NCBI RefSeq assembly: GCF_047730085.1
Contig: NZ_CP159830.1
Location: 1,674,001 to 1,738,000, forward strand
Length of the DNA: 64,000 bases
DNA from: Njordibacter sp937773555
Lineage (GTDB): Bacteria; Pseudomonadota; Gammaproteobacteria; Pseudomonadales; Balneatricaceae
Reading direction: 5' to 3'
Below are positions 16,575-25,669 of the stretch, piece by piece. Below the pieces are notes generated by a model that saw only the letters and a list, made by a program, of their open reading frames with translations, had not been told where the DNA came from and ran no database searches. The translations under genes were made by a program, and so were the position numbers. How positions within the stretch are numbered: the stretch's first letter is position 1; each line of letters opens with the position of its first letter.

Positions 16575-18608
16575 ATGACTGCTTCTGCACCTGCTGCATC
16601 CTATCCTCATTTATTAGCCCCGTTAGACTTGGGTTTTACTAGATTAAAAAACCGCGTCATCATGGGTTCTATGCACACTGGCCTAGAAGAAGCCAAAGAC
16701 GGTTTTGAGCGCCTAGCAGAGTATTTTGCGGAACGTGCCCGCGGTGGTGTGGGCCTTATTGTGACAGGTGGAATATCGCCAAACCAACAAGGCCTAACAT
16801 TTGTGGGTGCTGCAGCGCTAGATAACGCAGATAAAGTGGCTAACCACCAGCTGATAACCAAAGCCGTGCACAAAGCTGGTAGCAAAATTTGTATGCAAAT
16901 TCTGCATACTGGTCGCTATGCCTATACCCCAAATGCCATCGCCCCATCGGCTATTAAAGCACCTATTAACCCCTTTACCCCAGCAGAAGTGGCTAGTGAA
17001 GACATTGAGCAACAAATAGAAGACTTCGCCAACAGTGCTCGTTTAGCTCAAAGTGCGGGTTATGATGGTGTAGAAATCATGGGCAGTGAGGGCTATTTTT
17101 TAAATCAGTTTATCGTTACACGGACGAATCAACGCGATGATGAATGGGGAGGCAGTTATGATAACCGCACTCGCCTTGCCATTGAAGTTGTAAAACGTGT
17201 GCGCGCTGCCGTGGGTGAAAAGTTTATCATTATTTACCGGCTTTCCATGCTAGATCTAGTTCCAGAAGGCAGTAATTTGGACGAGGTGGTTCAGTTAGGC
17301 CAAGCGATTGAGCAAGCCGGTGCAAGCATGATTAATACCGGTATTGGTTGGCATGAAGCCCGTATCCCCACCATTGCGACTAAAGTTCCACGGGCCGCGT
17401 TTACTTGGGTCACTCATCGAGTGCGTAAACACCTCACTGTTCCTGTTATCACCTCTAACCGGATTAACACACCCGAAGTGGCCGAACGTGTTTTGGCCAA
17501 TGGCGATGCCGATCTCATTTCTATGGCACGTCCCTTTTTGGCTGACCCAGAATTTGTCAATAAAGCTGCCGCAGGACAAGCAGAGCGAATTAACACCTGT
17601 ATTGGCTGCAACCAAGCCTGCCTAGATCATATTTTTAATGGCAAACTGAGTAGCTGTTTAGTTAACCCACGAGCGTGTGAAGAAACTCGCATTATAATTA
17701 AGCCAACTCAGGCTAAAAAGACTGTTGCCATTGTTGGTGCAGGCCCTGCCGGTTTAGCCTGTGCCGTCACTGCAGCGGAACGTGGTCATAATGTCACTTT
17801 ATATGATGCTAACGATGAAATTGGTGGCCAATTCAATATTGCTAAAAAGATCCCTGGCAAAGAAGAGTTTTCTGAAACCCTGCGCTATTTTGGGGTAAGA
17901 CTAAAAGAGCTTAACGTAGATGTGAAGCTAAACACCATGTTAACTACTGCGCAGTTAAATGACCTGCAGACAGACGAACTTGTTGTGGCGACAGGTATTA
18001 GCCCACGAGACCTAGACCTTCCGGGCTATGACCATGCTAAAGTGCTCAACTACTTAGACGTCATTAAGGGCGCAAAGGTGGGTCTAAAAGTGGCCATTAT
18101 TGGTGCTGGAGGCATAGGCTTTGATGTGGCGGAATTTTTAACCCATGGTCAGTGTGAACCCAGTAAAGACATTAAGCAGTTTATGTCTCAATGGGGCATT
18201 GATATGACGATGCAAGCCCGTGGTGGTGTAGCAGGCATATCACAAAATATAGAACCTTCGCCGCGAGAGATTTATTTATTACAACGTAAACATACCAAAG
18301 TGGGCGCTGGTTTAGGAAAAACCACAGGTTGGATACATCGCACAGGTTTACAGCAAAAACAAGTGAACATGCTAGCCGGTTGTGAGTACCAGGCTATTGA
18401 TGACCAAGGCCTGCACTTAACTGTTGCCGGACAGGCACAAGTTTTAGACGTTGACCATATTATTGTATGTGCAGGACAAGACCCCAACCAAAGCTTATGT
18501 AATGGCTTAGAGCGCGAATATCATCTCATTGGCGGTGCTGATAAAGCCTCTGAATTAGATGCCAAACGTGCAATTCGCCAAGGTACGTTACTGGCGATTA
18601 AACTATAA
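16575..18608 (+). CDS. fadH: 2,4-dienoyl-CoA reductase (NADPH), FadH
   Basis: Iron-sulfur flavoenzyme that reduces 2,4-dienoyl-CoA during breakdown of unsaturated fatty acids with even-position double bonds. The 677 residues show an old-yellow-enzyme TIM barrel (1-330; RLKNRVIMGSMHTGLEE, GVEIMGSEGYFLNQF), a 4Fe-4S cluster motif with Cys342, Cys345, Cys349 and Cys361, a FAD fold (VAIVGAGPAGLACAV) and an NADPH fold (VAIIGAGGIGFDVAE). This matches E. coli FadH in length and order. It is followed after 10 bases by a dienoyl-CoA isomerase gene, so they form a functional pair. Confidence 0.95.
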   Translation: MTASAPAASYPHLLAPLDLGFTRLKNRVIMGSMHTGLEEAKDGFERLAEYFAERARGGVGLIVTGGISPNQQGLTFVGAAALDNADKVANHQLITKAVHKAGSKICMQILHTGRYAYTPNAIAPSAIKAPINPFTPAEVASEDIEQQIEDFANSARLAQSAGYDGVEIMGSEGYFLNQFIVTRTNQRDDEWGGSYDNRTRLAIEVVKRVRAAVGEKFIIIYRLSMLDLVPEGSNLDEVVQLGQAIEQAGASMINTGIGWHEARIPTIATKVPRAAFTWVTHRVRKHLTVPVITSNRINTPEVAERVLANGDADLISMARPFLADPEFVNKAAAGQAERINTCIGCNQACLDHIFNGKLSSCLVNPRACEETRIIIKPTQAKKTVAIVGAGPAGLACAVTAAERGHNVTLYDANDEIGGQFNIAKKIPGKEEFSETLRYFGVRLKELNVDVKLNTMLTTAQLNDLQTDELVVATGISPRDLDLPGYDHAKVLNYLDVIKGAKVGLKVAIIGAGGIGFDVAEFLTHGQCEPSKDIKQFMSQWGIDMTMQARGGVAGISQNIEPSPREIYLLQRKHTKVGAGLGKTTGWIHRTGLQQKQVNMLAGCEYQAIDDQGLHLTVAGQAQVLDVDHIIVCAGQDPNQSLCNGLEREYHLIGGADKASELDAKRAIRQGTLLAIKL

Positions 18609-18618
18609 GGCACAGATT

Positions 18619-19473
18619 ATGGAATACACTAGTTTTGACCTAACCTTTAGCAACCATGTGGCCCATTTACGGTTTAATCGGCCACAAACATACAATTCCA
18701 TGACGCTAGCATTTTGGCAAGAATTCCCCTGCGCCATTAAAGCGATCAATGAAGGTGCTCAAGCACGGGTATTAGTTATTAGTGGCGAAGGAAAACATTT
18801 TTGTGCAGGCATGGATTTAGCCGTATTTACAAGTGGTGCTCTTAAACGCCCTAAAGACGCCGCCCGTGGTAACGAACACATGCGCCAACTAGTATTGCAG
18901 CTGCAAGCCATTATTAGCAGTGTAGAGAATATGCGTATTCCTGTGTTGGCAGCCATCCAAGGTGGCGCTATTGGTGGTGCCTTAGACTTAGTGTGTGCAT
19001 GTGACTGCCGTTATATGAGTGAAGATGCCTTTATCAGCATAGAAGAAATTCGTTTAGGAATGGCAGCAGACTTGGGCACTTTACAACGCTTGCCTAGGCT
19101 TATCGCACCAGGTTTAGCCAAAGAGTTAGCCTACACAGGGCGTCGAATGATGAGCCAAGAGGCCTTGGCAAGTGGCTTAGTTAATCAAGTTATGGGAGAC
19201 GCAGAGACCATGCTAAGCGCGGTGATGGATATAGCTGAAACGATCGCCAACCATTCACCAGTAGCTATTCACGGTTGCAAAGAAATCATAAATTATGGGC
19301 GTGACCACGATATTTCTAATGCTTTAAATTATCAAGCAACTTGGCAGGCAGGTATGTTTCAACCCGAAGTAGATCTGCTGGAAGCAATAACGAGCAAAGG
19401 TCAAAAGCGCAAGCCAAATTATGGTGATCTTTTACCCACCAACTCTGCTTTTAACCCAAGCGAACCAAACTGA
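18619..19473 (+). CDS. Enoyl-CoA hydratase/isomerase family, probable delta3,5-delta2,4-dienoyl-CoA isomerase
   Basis: Crotonase-fold protein, 284 residues. The ATG at 18619 follows a weak AAGG site and gives the standard start; an earlier in-frame start would overlap fadH. The oxyanion loop is present (GEGKHFCAGMDL; GGAIGGALDL). The acidic pair Glu143 and Asp151 in EEIRLGMAADLGTLQRLP has the same 8-residue spacing and context as the catalytic pair of mammalian ECH1, so I favour dienoyl-CoA isomerase over simple hydratase. Together with FadH it would process polyunsaturated fatty acids. Activity is inferred from these residues only. Confidence 0.85.
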   Translation: MEYTSFDLTFSNHVAHLRFNRPQTYNSMTLAFWQEFPCAIKAINEGAQARVLVISGEGKHFCAGMDLAVFTSGALKRPKDAARGNEHMRQLVLQLQAIISSVENMRIPVLAAIQGGAIGGALDLVCACDCRYMSEDAFISIEEIRLGMAADLGTLQRLPRLIAPGLAKELAYTGRRMMSQEALASGLVNQVMGDAETMLSAVMDIAETIANHSPVAIHGCKEIINYGRDHDISNALNYQATWQAGMFQPEVDLLEAITSKGQKRKPNYGDLLPTNSAFNPSEPN

Positions 19474-19480
19474 TCTTTAT

Positions 19481-20413
19481 TTAATCAGTGTTTTTTATAA
19501 TGCGCTTTAACATGGCCTTTAAAGTTTCTGCTGCACCACTGTCTAGCCCTTCCAAAGCATTACTTTCTGCAGTTTGACACTCTTTAATCAAGTGCTCTAC
19601 TCGCTCCTGACCCGCTCCTGTTCCAGTGATTTTAGTACCTGCGTCTAGGTGTTGAACCCGAGCCATGTTTTGTTTTTGCAAATCTATAGACAGCTCCAAC
19701 AAAGTGGCTTGATCTACCATAGTGCGTTTAGAAAGGTCAGCTAAGCTCATGCTGTTTTCATTATATAAACACGCCAATACTCGCCATTCTTTAGTTGTAA
19801 GGCCGTCATCCACCACTAGCTGATGAAACTCTTCACCCATTTGATGAGTGGCTCGTGACATGAAATACAACAAGTAGTTGTCAATAAAGTGGCTCACATC
19901 ATTGCTTTCTACTGAGGCCAAGGTAGGAATGGCTTCGGCAGTCGCATAAGCTCCCCGGTAAAACACTAATCCAGAACCTACTGCACTGCGCAAGCCTTTC
20001 ACTTGCCCAACAATTATTTCGTGGTCTCCACCATCATAGGTAGCCCAAGCTTCACATTCAAAGCACGTTATACTACCTGGCAATATGGGTACGCCACCCA
20101 TACCAGGCTCTACAACAACACCTGCAAACTTGTCGATGCCACTGCGGGCAAATTTGTTGGAAATATCTATCTGCTCTGCATTCAACACATTAACGATAAA
20201 GTGTTTAGCATTAATAAACGCATCAGCACTGTAGGCAGTCTTGGTAATACTCCACAAAATTAATGGAGGATCCATAGACACAGAATTAAAGCTACTGGCA
20301 GTAGCGCCAACAGGCTCTCCATTTGAGTCTAGGCAGGTGACTACAGTGACGCCTGTAGCAAATGATGACAAGGCGTCGCGGAATTCACGTGCATTAAAAG
20401 CATCTGTGGACAT
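19481..20413 (-). CDS. Flavin reductase domain fused to a MarR-type winged helix
   Basis: A 310-residue two-domain protein. Residues 8-160 are a flavin reductase (FRDALSSFATGVTVVTC, GATASSFNSVSMDPP, FAGVVVEPG, GGDHEIIVGQV), which supplies reduced FMN/FAD to a monooxygenase partner. Residues 172-310 resemble a MarR repressor (MGEEFHQLVVDDGLTTKEWRVLACLY, SLADLSKRTMVDQATLLELSIDL). The same layout is known for the reductase C1 of Acinetobacter baumannii 4-hydroxyphenylacetate hydroxylase, where the MarR-like part senses the aromatic substrate and controls flavin reduction. No oxygenase gene is nearby, so the partner is unknown. It is divergent from the MBL/SulP cluster. Confidence 0.88.
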   Translation of the reverse strand: MSTDAFNAREFRDALSSFATGVTVVTCLDSNGEPVGATASSFNSVSMDPPLILWSITKTAYSADAFINAKHFIVNVLNAEQIDISNKFARSGIDKFAGVVVEPGMGGVPILPGSITCFECEAWATYDGGDHEIIVGQVKGLRSAVGSGLVFYRGAYATAEAIPTLASVESNDVSHFIDNYLLYFMSRATHQMGEEFHQLVVDDGLTTKEWRVLACLYNENSMSLADLSKRTMVDQATLLELSIDLQKQNMARVQHLDAGTKITGTGAGQERVEHLIKECQTAESNALEGLDSGAAETLKAMLKRIIKNTD

Positions 20414-20534
20414 ATCTGGGTTCCAAATTGGCAGTAAAATGTAAGGCTTTATTATAGGCTTTAACCGAGCAAAGGTAAGGCCTTTTTATAGAAAAAACCA
20501 CATAAAAAATAGAAAAGTATTAGCTTAAAAAAAT

Positions 20535-20576
20535 AAATTATAAGTTAAATTGAACCCTTAATTTAACTTATAATTT
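20535..20576. promoter_or_regulatory. Large perfect inverted repeat, probable operator
   Basis: AAATTATAAGTTAAATT and AATTTAACTTATAATTT are perfect 17-bp arms around the spacer GAACCCTT. It lies in the 310-base gap between divergent genes, 121 bases before the flavin reductase start and 147 before the MBL gene, and has no T-run typical of a terminator. Confidence 0.7.
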
Positions 20577-20638
20577 CCACGTGAACAAAATTTATCGCCC
20601 TGAGCAGTTAATCTTCATGAGTGCTTATGAATTAAAAG

Positions 20639-20658
20639 AATAAGGTTATAACCTTATT
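20639..20658. promoter_or_regulatory. Perfect 20-bp palindrome, probable operator
   Basis: AATAAGGTTATAACCTTATT is self-complementary and lies 65 bases upstream of the MBL hydrolase start, as for a repressor site overlapping a promoter. It shares no long word with the inverted repeat at 20535 but both contain TTATAA-like cores. Confidence 0.65.
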
Positions 20659-20723
20659 TGATTATTCAGGAAAATAGTCGTAAAATAACGTCAAGTAAAC
20701 CAAATAGCGCACTTGGAGATACC

Positions 20724-21596
20724 ATGACTCAGTCTAAACCTATGATTACTGCCTTTTTTGATGAAGCCACATTCACCATAACCTATATCATCGCAGACCC
20801 AGATACGAAAAAGTGCGCAGTTATTGACACTGTATTAGACTACGATGCCAATATGGGTCGCACACGCACAGACTCGGCAGACAAAGTGATTTCAAGTATT
20901 AAGCAGCAAGGCCTTACCATAGCTTGGTTAATAGAAACCCATGTGCACGCAGATCACTTGTCTGCTGCACCCTATATTCAAAAGCAACTCGGCGGAACAA
21001 TAGCAATTAGCGATCAAATCACACATATTCAAGATATGTTTGGTGACTTATTTGACGTAGAAAATAGTTTTGCGCGCAACGGTAGCCAGTTTGACCACTT
21101 ATTGACGCCTAACGAAGAATTAAAGATTGGTAACTTGACCATGACTGCTCTGCATACGCCAGGCCACACACCTGCTTGTATGAGCTTTGTAATAGGCGAT
21201 GCCTGCTTTGTAGGCGATACCTTGTTCATGCCTGATTATGGAACAGCACGATGTGATTTCCCAGGCGGCGATGCCACCACTTTGTATGAATCTATGGAAC
21301 AGATCTTAAGTTTGCCAGATGAAACCCGTTTATTTATGTGTCATGACTATGCCCCAGGTGGCCGGGAGTACCGTTGGGAAACCACAGTAGCTGAATCAAA
21401 AGCCAGTAATATTCACCTGGTGGGTAAAACTAAGGAAGAATTTATCGACATGCGTAAAGCGCGAGATGCAAAGTTAAGCGCACCACGCTTACTGTTACCC
21501 TCGGTGCAAGTTAATATGCGTGCAGGCCATATGCCACCTACTGAAGACAACGGTATTGCCTATATTAAAATTCCTGTTAACCAAATGGGCACCTAA
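20724..21596 (+). CDS. MBL-fold hydrolase, persulfide dioxygenase-like (Blh/ETHE1 type)
   Basis: Metallo-beta-lactamase-fold protein, 290 residues. The ATG at 20724 follows CTTGGAG; an ORF start at 20658 lacks a ribosome site. Metal ligands are ETHVHADH (His73, His75, Asp77, His78), TPGHT, GDTLF and CHDY. The pattern DTVLDYDANMGRTRTDSAD and the glycine-rich CHDYAPGGREYRWETTV ending match the Blh/persulfide dioxygenase-like group that in other bacteria is paired with a SulP permease under BigR/SqrR control. This suggests detoxification of persulfide to sulfite with glutathione as carrier. The SulP gene starts 5 bases later. No ArsR-type regulator gene is present. Confidence 0.85.
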   Translation: MTQSKPMITAFFDEATFTITYIIADPDTKKCAVIDTVLDYDANMGRTRTDSADKVISSIKQQGLTIAWLIETHVHADHLSAAPYIQKQLGGTIAISDQITHIQDMFGDLFDVENSFARNGSQFDHLLTPNEELKIGNLTMTALHTPGHTPACMSFVIGDACFVGDTLFMPDYGTARCDFPGGDATTLYESMEQILSLPDETRLFMCHDYAPGGREYRWETTVAESKASNIHLVGKTKEEFIDMRKARDAKLSAPRLLLPSVQVNMRAGHMPPTEDNGIAYIKIPVNQMGT

Positions 21597-21601
21597 AAAA
21601 C

Positions 21602-23326
21602 GTGACAATAGCACTCTGGAACCCACTGAAAAAACTGCCCGCATTGGTATGGCTTAAAACCTACAATAAGAGTGCTTTGCAGGCCGACGCAATGGCCGCA
21701 ATCATTGTAACCATAATGCTCATTCCCCAGAGTTTGGCTTACGCCATGTTAGCTGGGTTGCCTCCGGCGACTGGTTTGTATGCAAGCATACTGCCACTTT
21801 TAGCCTATGCACTGTTTGGTTCAAGTCGCACATTAGCTGTTGGCCCAGTCGCTATTATTTCTCTTCTATCGGCTAATGCTGTGGGTTTAGCACATATCAA
21901 TAGCGGTTTAAACGTCTTAACATTGTCCATGACCTTAGCCCTTTTGTCAGGCATGCTAATGTTAATTATGGGCTTATTTAAGTTAGGGTTTATTGCTAAT
22001 TTGTTAGGCCGCCCTGTAGTCACAGGTTTTATTACTGCCGCTGGAATTCTTATTGCTCTGGGCCAATTAAAACATATCTTGGGCATTCCTTTAGGTGGCC
22101 ATAACTTGCCTGAGTTAGCCCAAGGGCTTTTGCAATATGGTAGACACACGCACCTGCTTACAGTTGGTGTGGGCGTGATAAGTATCCTATTTTTATGGTG
22201 GGCTCGTGCTCCCCTAACCCACGTTTTATGTCGCTTTATGAGTAAAAATTTAGCATCAGCTCTGAGCAAACTGGCGCCTGTAAGTGCCGTAATTATATCG
22301 ATTTTATTGGTCTCAAATTTGGATTTAAATCAACATGGCTTAAAAGTTGTAGGCGATATTCCATCTGGCCTGCCAACACTGGCATGGCCTGAATTAAGTG
22401 GGTTGTTAGTGTCTACTTTGATGCCTTCTGCCATTATGATTAGCTTAATTGGTTATGTTGAATCAATTTCTGTGGCTCAAACCTTGGCTAACAAACGGCG
22501 ACAGCAAATTGATCCAAACCATGAGCTATTAGGCTTAGGGGCTGCAAACGTGGCCTCTGCAGCCTCTGGCGGCTTTGCCGTAACTGGCGGATTTTCACGC
22601 TCTGTAGTTAACTATGATGCTGGTGCACGCACTCCTATGGCCGGTGTATTTACTGCTGTTGGTATTGCGCTAGCTAGCCTTTACCTTACCCCTTACTTAT
22701 CGCTACTGCCTAAGGCGGTGCTTGGCGCAACTATAGTGGTGGCTGTACTCACATTAATCGAGCCCAACGAAATAAAATTTACTTGGAAGTACAGTAAACA
22801 CGACTTTGTGGCAATGATGATTACCATTGGCATGGTGCTTTTTGTGGGCGTAGAAGCAGGTGTTATGGCTGGTGTAGTCACCACTATTTCCCTAATGTTA
22901 TGGCGCACAAGCCGCCCTCATACTGCTGTTGTTGGCCCTGTAGCTGGGGGTCAACACTTCCGCAATATAGATCGCCACAAGGTTGAGCAGTTTGAACAGG
23001 TCATTGCTTTGCGTATTGATGAAAGTTTATTTTTTGGTAACGTGCGTTATTTAGACAATCAGCTCAATGAATTATTAGCTCGAAACCCCTGCATTGAGCA
23101 TTTGATTCTAATGGCGTCGGGCATTAATCATATTGATTCCAGTGCCGTTGAAAGCCTATTGGAATTTAACCAGAGATTGCACGATCAAGGCATTAAAATG
23201 CACTTGTCAGAAGTTAAAGGACCCGTACTGGATCGCTTACAAAGGATCAACTTCGCTGGCCAATTAACTGGCACCATTTATCTTAGTCAACATCAGGCGT
23301 GGCAAGAGCTAACTAAGCCATGTTAG
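21602..23326 (+). CDS. SulP-family anion permease with STAS domain
   Basis: Inner-membrane transporter of 574 residues. About ten to twelve helices (IIVTIMLIPQSLAYAMLAGLPPATGLYAS is the family signature) are followed by a cytoplasmic STAS domain at about 455-565 (VIALRIDESLFFGNVRYL; HIDSSAVESLLEF). GTG start at 21602, five bases after the MBL gene, indicating an operon. Given the partner, export or uptake of sulfite/sulfate is a reasonable inference; SulP proteins also carry bicarbonate and other anions. Confidence 0.88.
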   Translation: MTIALWNPLKKLPALVWLKTYNKSALQADAMAAIIVTIMLIPQSLAYAMLAGLPPATGLYASILPLLAYALFGSSRTLAVGPVAIISLLSANAVGLAHINSGLNVLTLSMTLALLSGMLMLIMGLFKLGFIANLLGRPVVTGFITAAGILIALGQLKHILGIPLGGHNLPELAQGLLQYGRHTHLLTVGVGVISILFLWWARAPLTHVLCRFMSKNLASALSKLAPVSAVIISILLVSNLDLNQHGLKVVGDIPSGLPTLAWPELSGLLVSTLMPSAIMISLIGYVESISVAQTLANKRRQQIDPNHELLGLGAANVASAASGGFAVTGGFSRSVVNYDAGARTPMAGVFTAVGIALASLYLTPYLSLLPKAVLGATIVVAVLTLIEPNEIKFTWKYSKHDFVAMMITIGMVLFVGVEAGVMAGVVTTISLMLWRTSRPHTAVVGPVAGGQHFRNIDRHKVEQFEQVIALRIDESLFFGNVRYLDNQLNELLARNPCIEHLILMASGINHIDSSAVESLLEFNQRLHDQGIKMHLSEVKGPVLDRLQRINFAGQLTGTIYLSQHQAWQELTKPC

Positions 23327-23360
23327 CCTTAGGTACTTTTAACACATAGTGAGTGATGGT

Positions 23361-23696
23361 ATGAACATTAGCCAATTAAAATGTGCGCCTTGTCACATGG
23401 GGGCTGCGACAGTCGCCGAGGCAGAACAAGTGATTTTAATGCAGGAAATTCCTTACTGGAGGCCTATTCTTGTGAACGGAGTTACCCAACTGCAGCGCCA
23501 ATATAAGTTCAAAAACTTTAAATCGGCGTTAGAGTTCACTAATCAACTGGGTGCCATAGCCGAATTAGAAGACCACCACCCAGCGATTTTGACTGAATGG
23601 GGCTCAGTCACCGTTACTTGGTGGACGCATACGATTAATGGCTTGCATCATAACGATTTCATAATGGCCGCTAAAACAGACCACCTAATAGCATAA
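23361..23696 (+). CDS. phhB: Pterin-4a-carbinolamine dehydratase
   Basis: Small enzyme (111 residues from the ATG at 23361; a GTG at 23349 would add four) that dehydrates 4a-hydroxy-tetrahydropterin. Family marks are YWRPILVNGVTQLQRQYKFKNFKSALEFTNQLGAIAELEDHHPAILTEWGSVTVTWWTH, that is the HHP and the C-terminal TWWTH with the third histidine. Phenylalanine hydroxylase is not visible in the window. It follows SulP by 34 bases and may be cotranscribed without functional link. Confidence 0.9.
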   Translation: MNISQLKCAPCHMGAATVAEAEQVILMQEIPYWRPILVNGVTQLQRQYKFKNFKSALEFTNQLGAIAELEDHHPAILTEWGSVTVTWWTHTINGLHHNDFIMAAKTDHLIA

Positions 23697-23788
23697 GTTT
23701 ATGGGTCACCTCCCCATAAACACGAACTAGCCCATAAACACAAACTAGCCCCCGTTTATAGGCTAGAATACACTCTTGTTAGCATCAG

Positions 23789-25627
23789 ATGCCTGCTATT
23801 ATGTTAAAGTTTTTTGAAAATTTAGTTGATCCCTACCCCCCAGAGCAACCTCAACAACCCCCCAAAGGGGTGTGGCGTTTTTGTTTGCACTATTGCGATG
23901 GCATGAAACGTTATATGTTTTTACTGGCCCTCACTGCGGGTGCCTTTGCTGCAACCGAAGTTATTATATTTGGGTTTATGGGTCAGTTGGTTGATTGGCT
24001 AAGTGTGCAAGACAGAGCCACATTTTTAGATGATCAAGCGAGCACATTATGGCTAATGGGCATATTAATAGTGCTTGTGGTGCCCGTTATTGGTCTGCTT
24101 AACAACCTCATTCGTTTGCAAACCCTGTTACCCAACTTAACCATGCGTGTGCGTTGGTTGGCTCACCGTTACTTATTACAACAAAGCTTAGATTTTTACC
24201 AAGATGATTTTGCAGGCCGTATTGCCGCCAAAGTCATGCAAGGGTCAGTGGCCGTTAGGCAAGTCGTGGGTAAGCTTTGCGACACTTTTGCCTACGTGGT
24301 GGTGGGCATCATTTCTATGCTGGTGCTGTTATCAAATACCGACCTGCGTATGGCCGCACCTATTGCCATATGGTTGGTGCTTTTTATCGGCACCATGATT
24401 TACTTTCTGCCACGCTTAGGTCGCATTGCCGAAGAGCAAGCCAACAAACGAGCAATTATGACTGGCCGAGTCGTTGATAGTTACACCAACATTAGCACCG
24501 TAAAACTGTTTGCCCATACGCAACAAGAAACGGATTACGCTAAATCGTCTATGAATTCTTTTTTGCTCAATGTGTTTCAAATGATGGGTCTCAGTACCTG
24601 GATGGATGTCATTGTTACTAGTTTAAATAGCCTGCTTATTTTTGCGACGGCGGCGGTGGATATTTATTTATGGCTTAACCATAGTGCTAGCTTAGGCATG
24701 ATCGCAGTCAGTTTAGCCCTCGCCATTCGCTTACAAGGATTTTCTGATTGGCTAATGTGGGAAGTGCATGACTTTTACGAGAGTTTAGGCACTGTAATGG
24801 ATGCTATGCACACTATTTCCCAGCCTCAAACGGTGCTCAATAATGCTGACACTGCATTAAAAGTGACCCATGGCCACATCAACTTTGATGCTATTTGCTT
24901 CCACTATGGTAAAAGCCATGGGGTCATCGATGGTCTAAGCCTACAGATTAAAGCGGGAGAAAAAGTGGGCATTGTCGGGCGTTCTGGGGCAGGCAAATCT
25001 ACCCTAGTTAATTTATTGCTGCGTTTTCATGATTTAGAAAGTGGAAAAATTGTGATTGATGGGCAAGACATTAGCCAAGTCACCCAAGACAGCTTGCGAG
25101 CCGCCATTGGCATGGTGAGCCAAGATACTTCCCTACTGCATCGCTCAGTGCGTGAAAATATAGTGTATGGCAAGCCAGACGCTACTGACGCTGAATTGTT
25201 ACAAGCCTGCAAACAAGCAGAAGCCAATGTGTTTATTGATGACTTAGAGGATTTAAAAGGTAACCGTGGTTATATGGCTCAGGTGGGAGAACGGGGTGTT
25301 AAACTTTCAGGCGGACAACGTCAGCGTATCGCTATTGCTCGTGTGCTACTTAAAAACGCACCTATTTTGGTATTAGACGAGGCCACTTCGGCATTAGATT
25401 CAGAAGTGGAAGCTGCCATACAGGCAAGTTTAAACCGCCTTATGGAAGGCAAAACTGTAATTGCCATTGCCCATCGTTTATCGACCATCGCCGCCATGGA
25501 TCGCTTGGTAATCATTGATGAGGGTAATATAATTGAGCAAGGTAGCCATAAAGAGTTGCTTGCCCTTGGTGGTATTTACGCCAAACTCTGGCAGCATCAA
25601 ACCGGTGGCTTTATTGGTTTAGATTAA
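23789..25627 (+). CDS. ABC transporter, fused membrane and ATPase domains (exporter type)
   Basis: Homodimeric-type half transporter of 612 residues. Six helices occupy about 35-335; a NBD follows with Walker A GRSGAGKS, LSGGQRQRIAIARVLLKNAPILVLDEATSALDS and the H-loop AHRLST. The N-terminus FENLVDPYPPEQPQQPPKG is characteristic of a bacterial group of uncharacterised multidrug/lipid-type exporters. The ATG at 23801 (MLKFFENLV) is an equally good start, as neither has a clear ribosome site. Substrate unknown. Confidence 0.9.
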   Translation: MPAIMLKFFENLVDPYPPEQPQQPPKGVWRFCLHYCDGMKRYMFLLALTAGAFAATEVIIFGFMGQLVDWLSVQDRATFLDDQASTLWLMGILIVLVVPVIGLLNNLIRLQTLLPNLTMRVRWLAHRYLLQQSLDFYQDDFAGRIAAKVMQGSVAVRQVVGKLCDTFAYVVVGIISMLVLLSNTDLRMAAPIAIWLVLFIGTMIYFLPRLGRIAEEQANKRAIMTGRVVDSYTNISTVKLFAHTQQETDYAKSSMNSFLLNVFQMMGLSTWMDVIVTSLNSLLIFATAAVDIYLWLNHSASLGMIAVSLALAIRLQGFSDWLMWEVHDFYESLGTVMDAMHTISQPQTVLNNADTALKVTHGHINFDAICFHYGKSHGVIDGLSLQIKAGEKVGIVGRSGAGKSTLVNLLLRFHDLESGKIVIDGQDISQVTQDSLRAAIGMVSQDTSLLHRSVRENIVYGKPDATDAELLQACKQAEANVFIDDLEDLKGNRGYMAQVGERGVKLSGGQRQRIAIARVLLKNAPILVLDEATSALDSEVEAAIQASLNRLMEGKTVIAIAHRLSTIAAMDRLVIIDEGNIIEQGSHKELLALGGIYAKLWQHQTGGFIGLD

Positions 25628-25669
25628 CACCATTAGTTGTCTGGTCATCAACACAGATCATGTGCTGAG

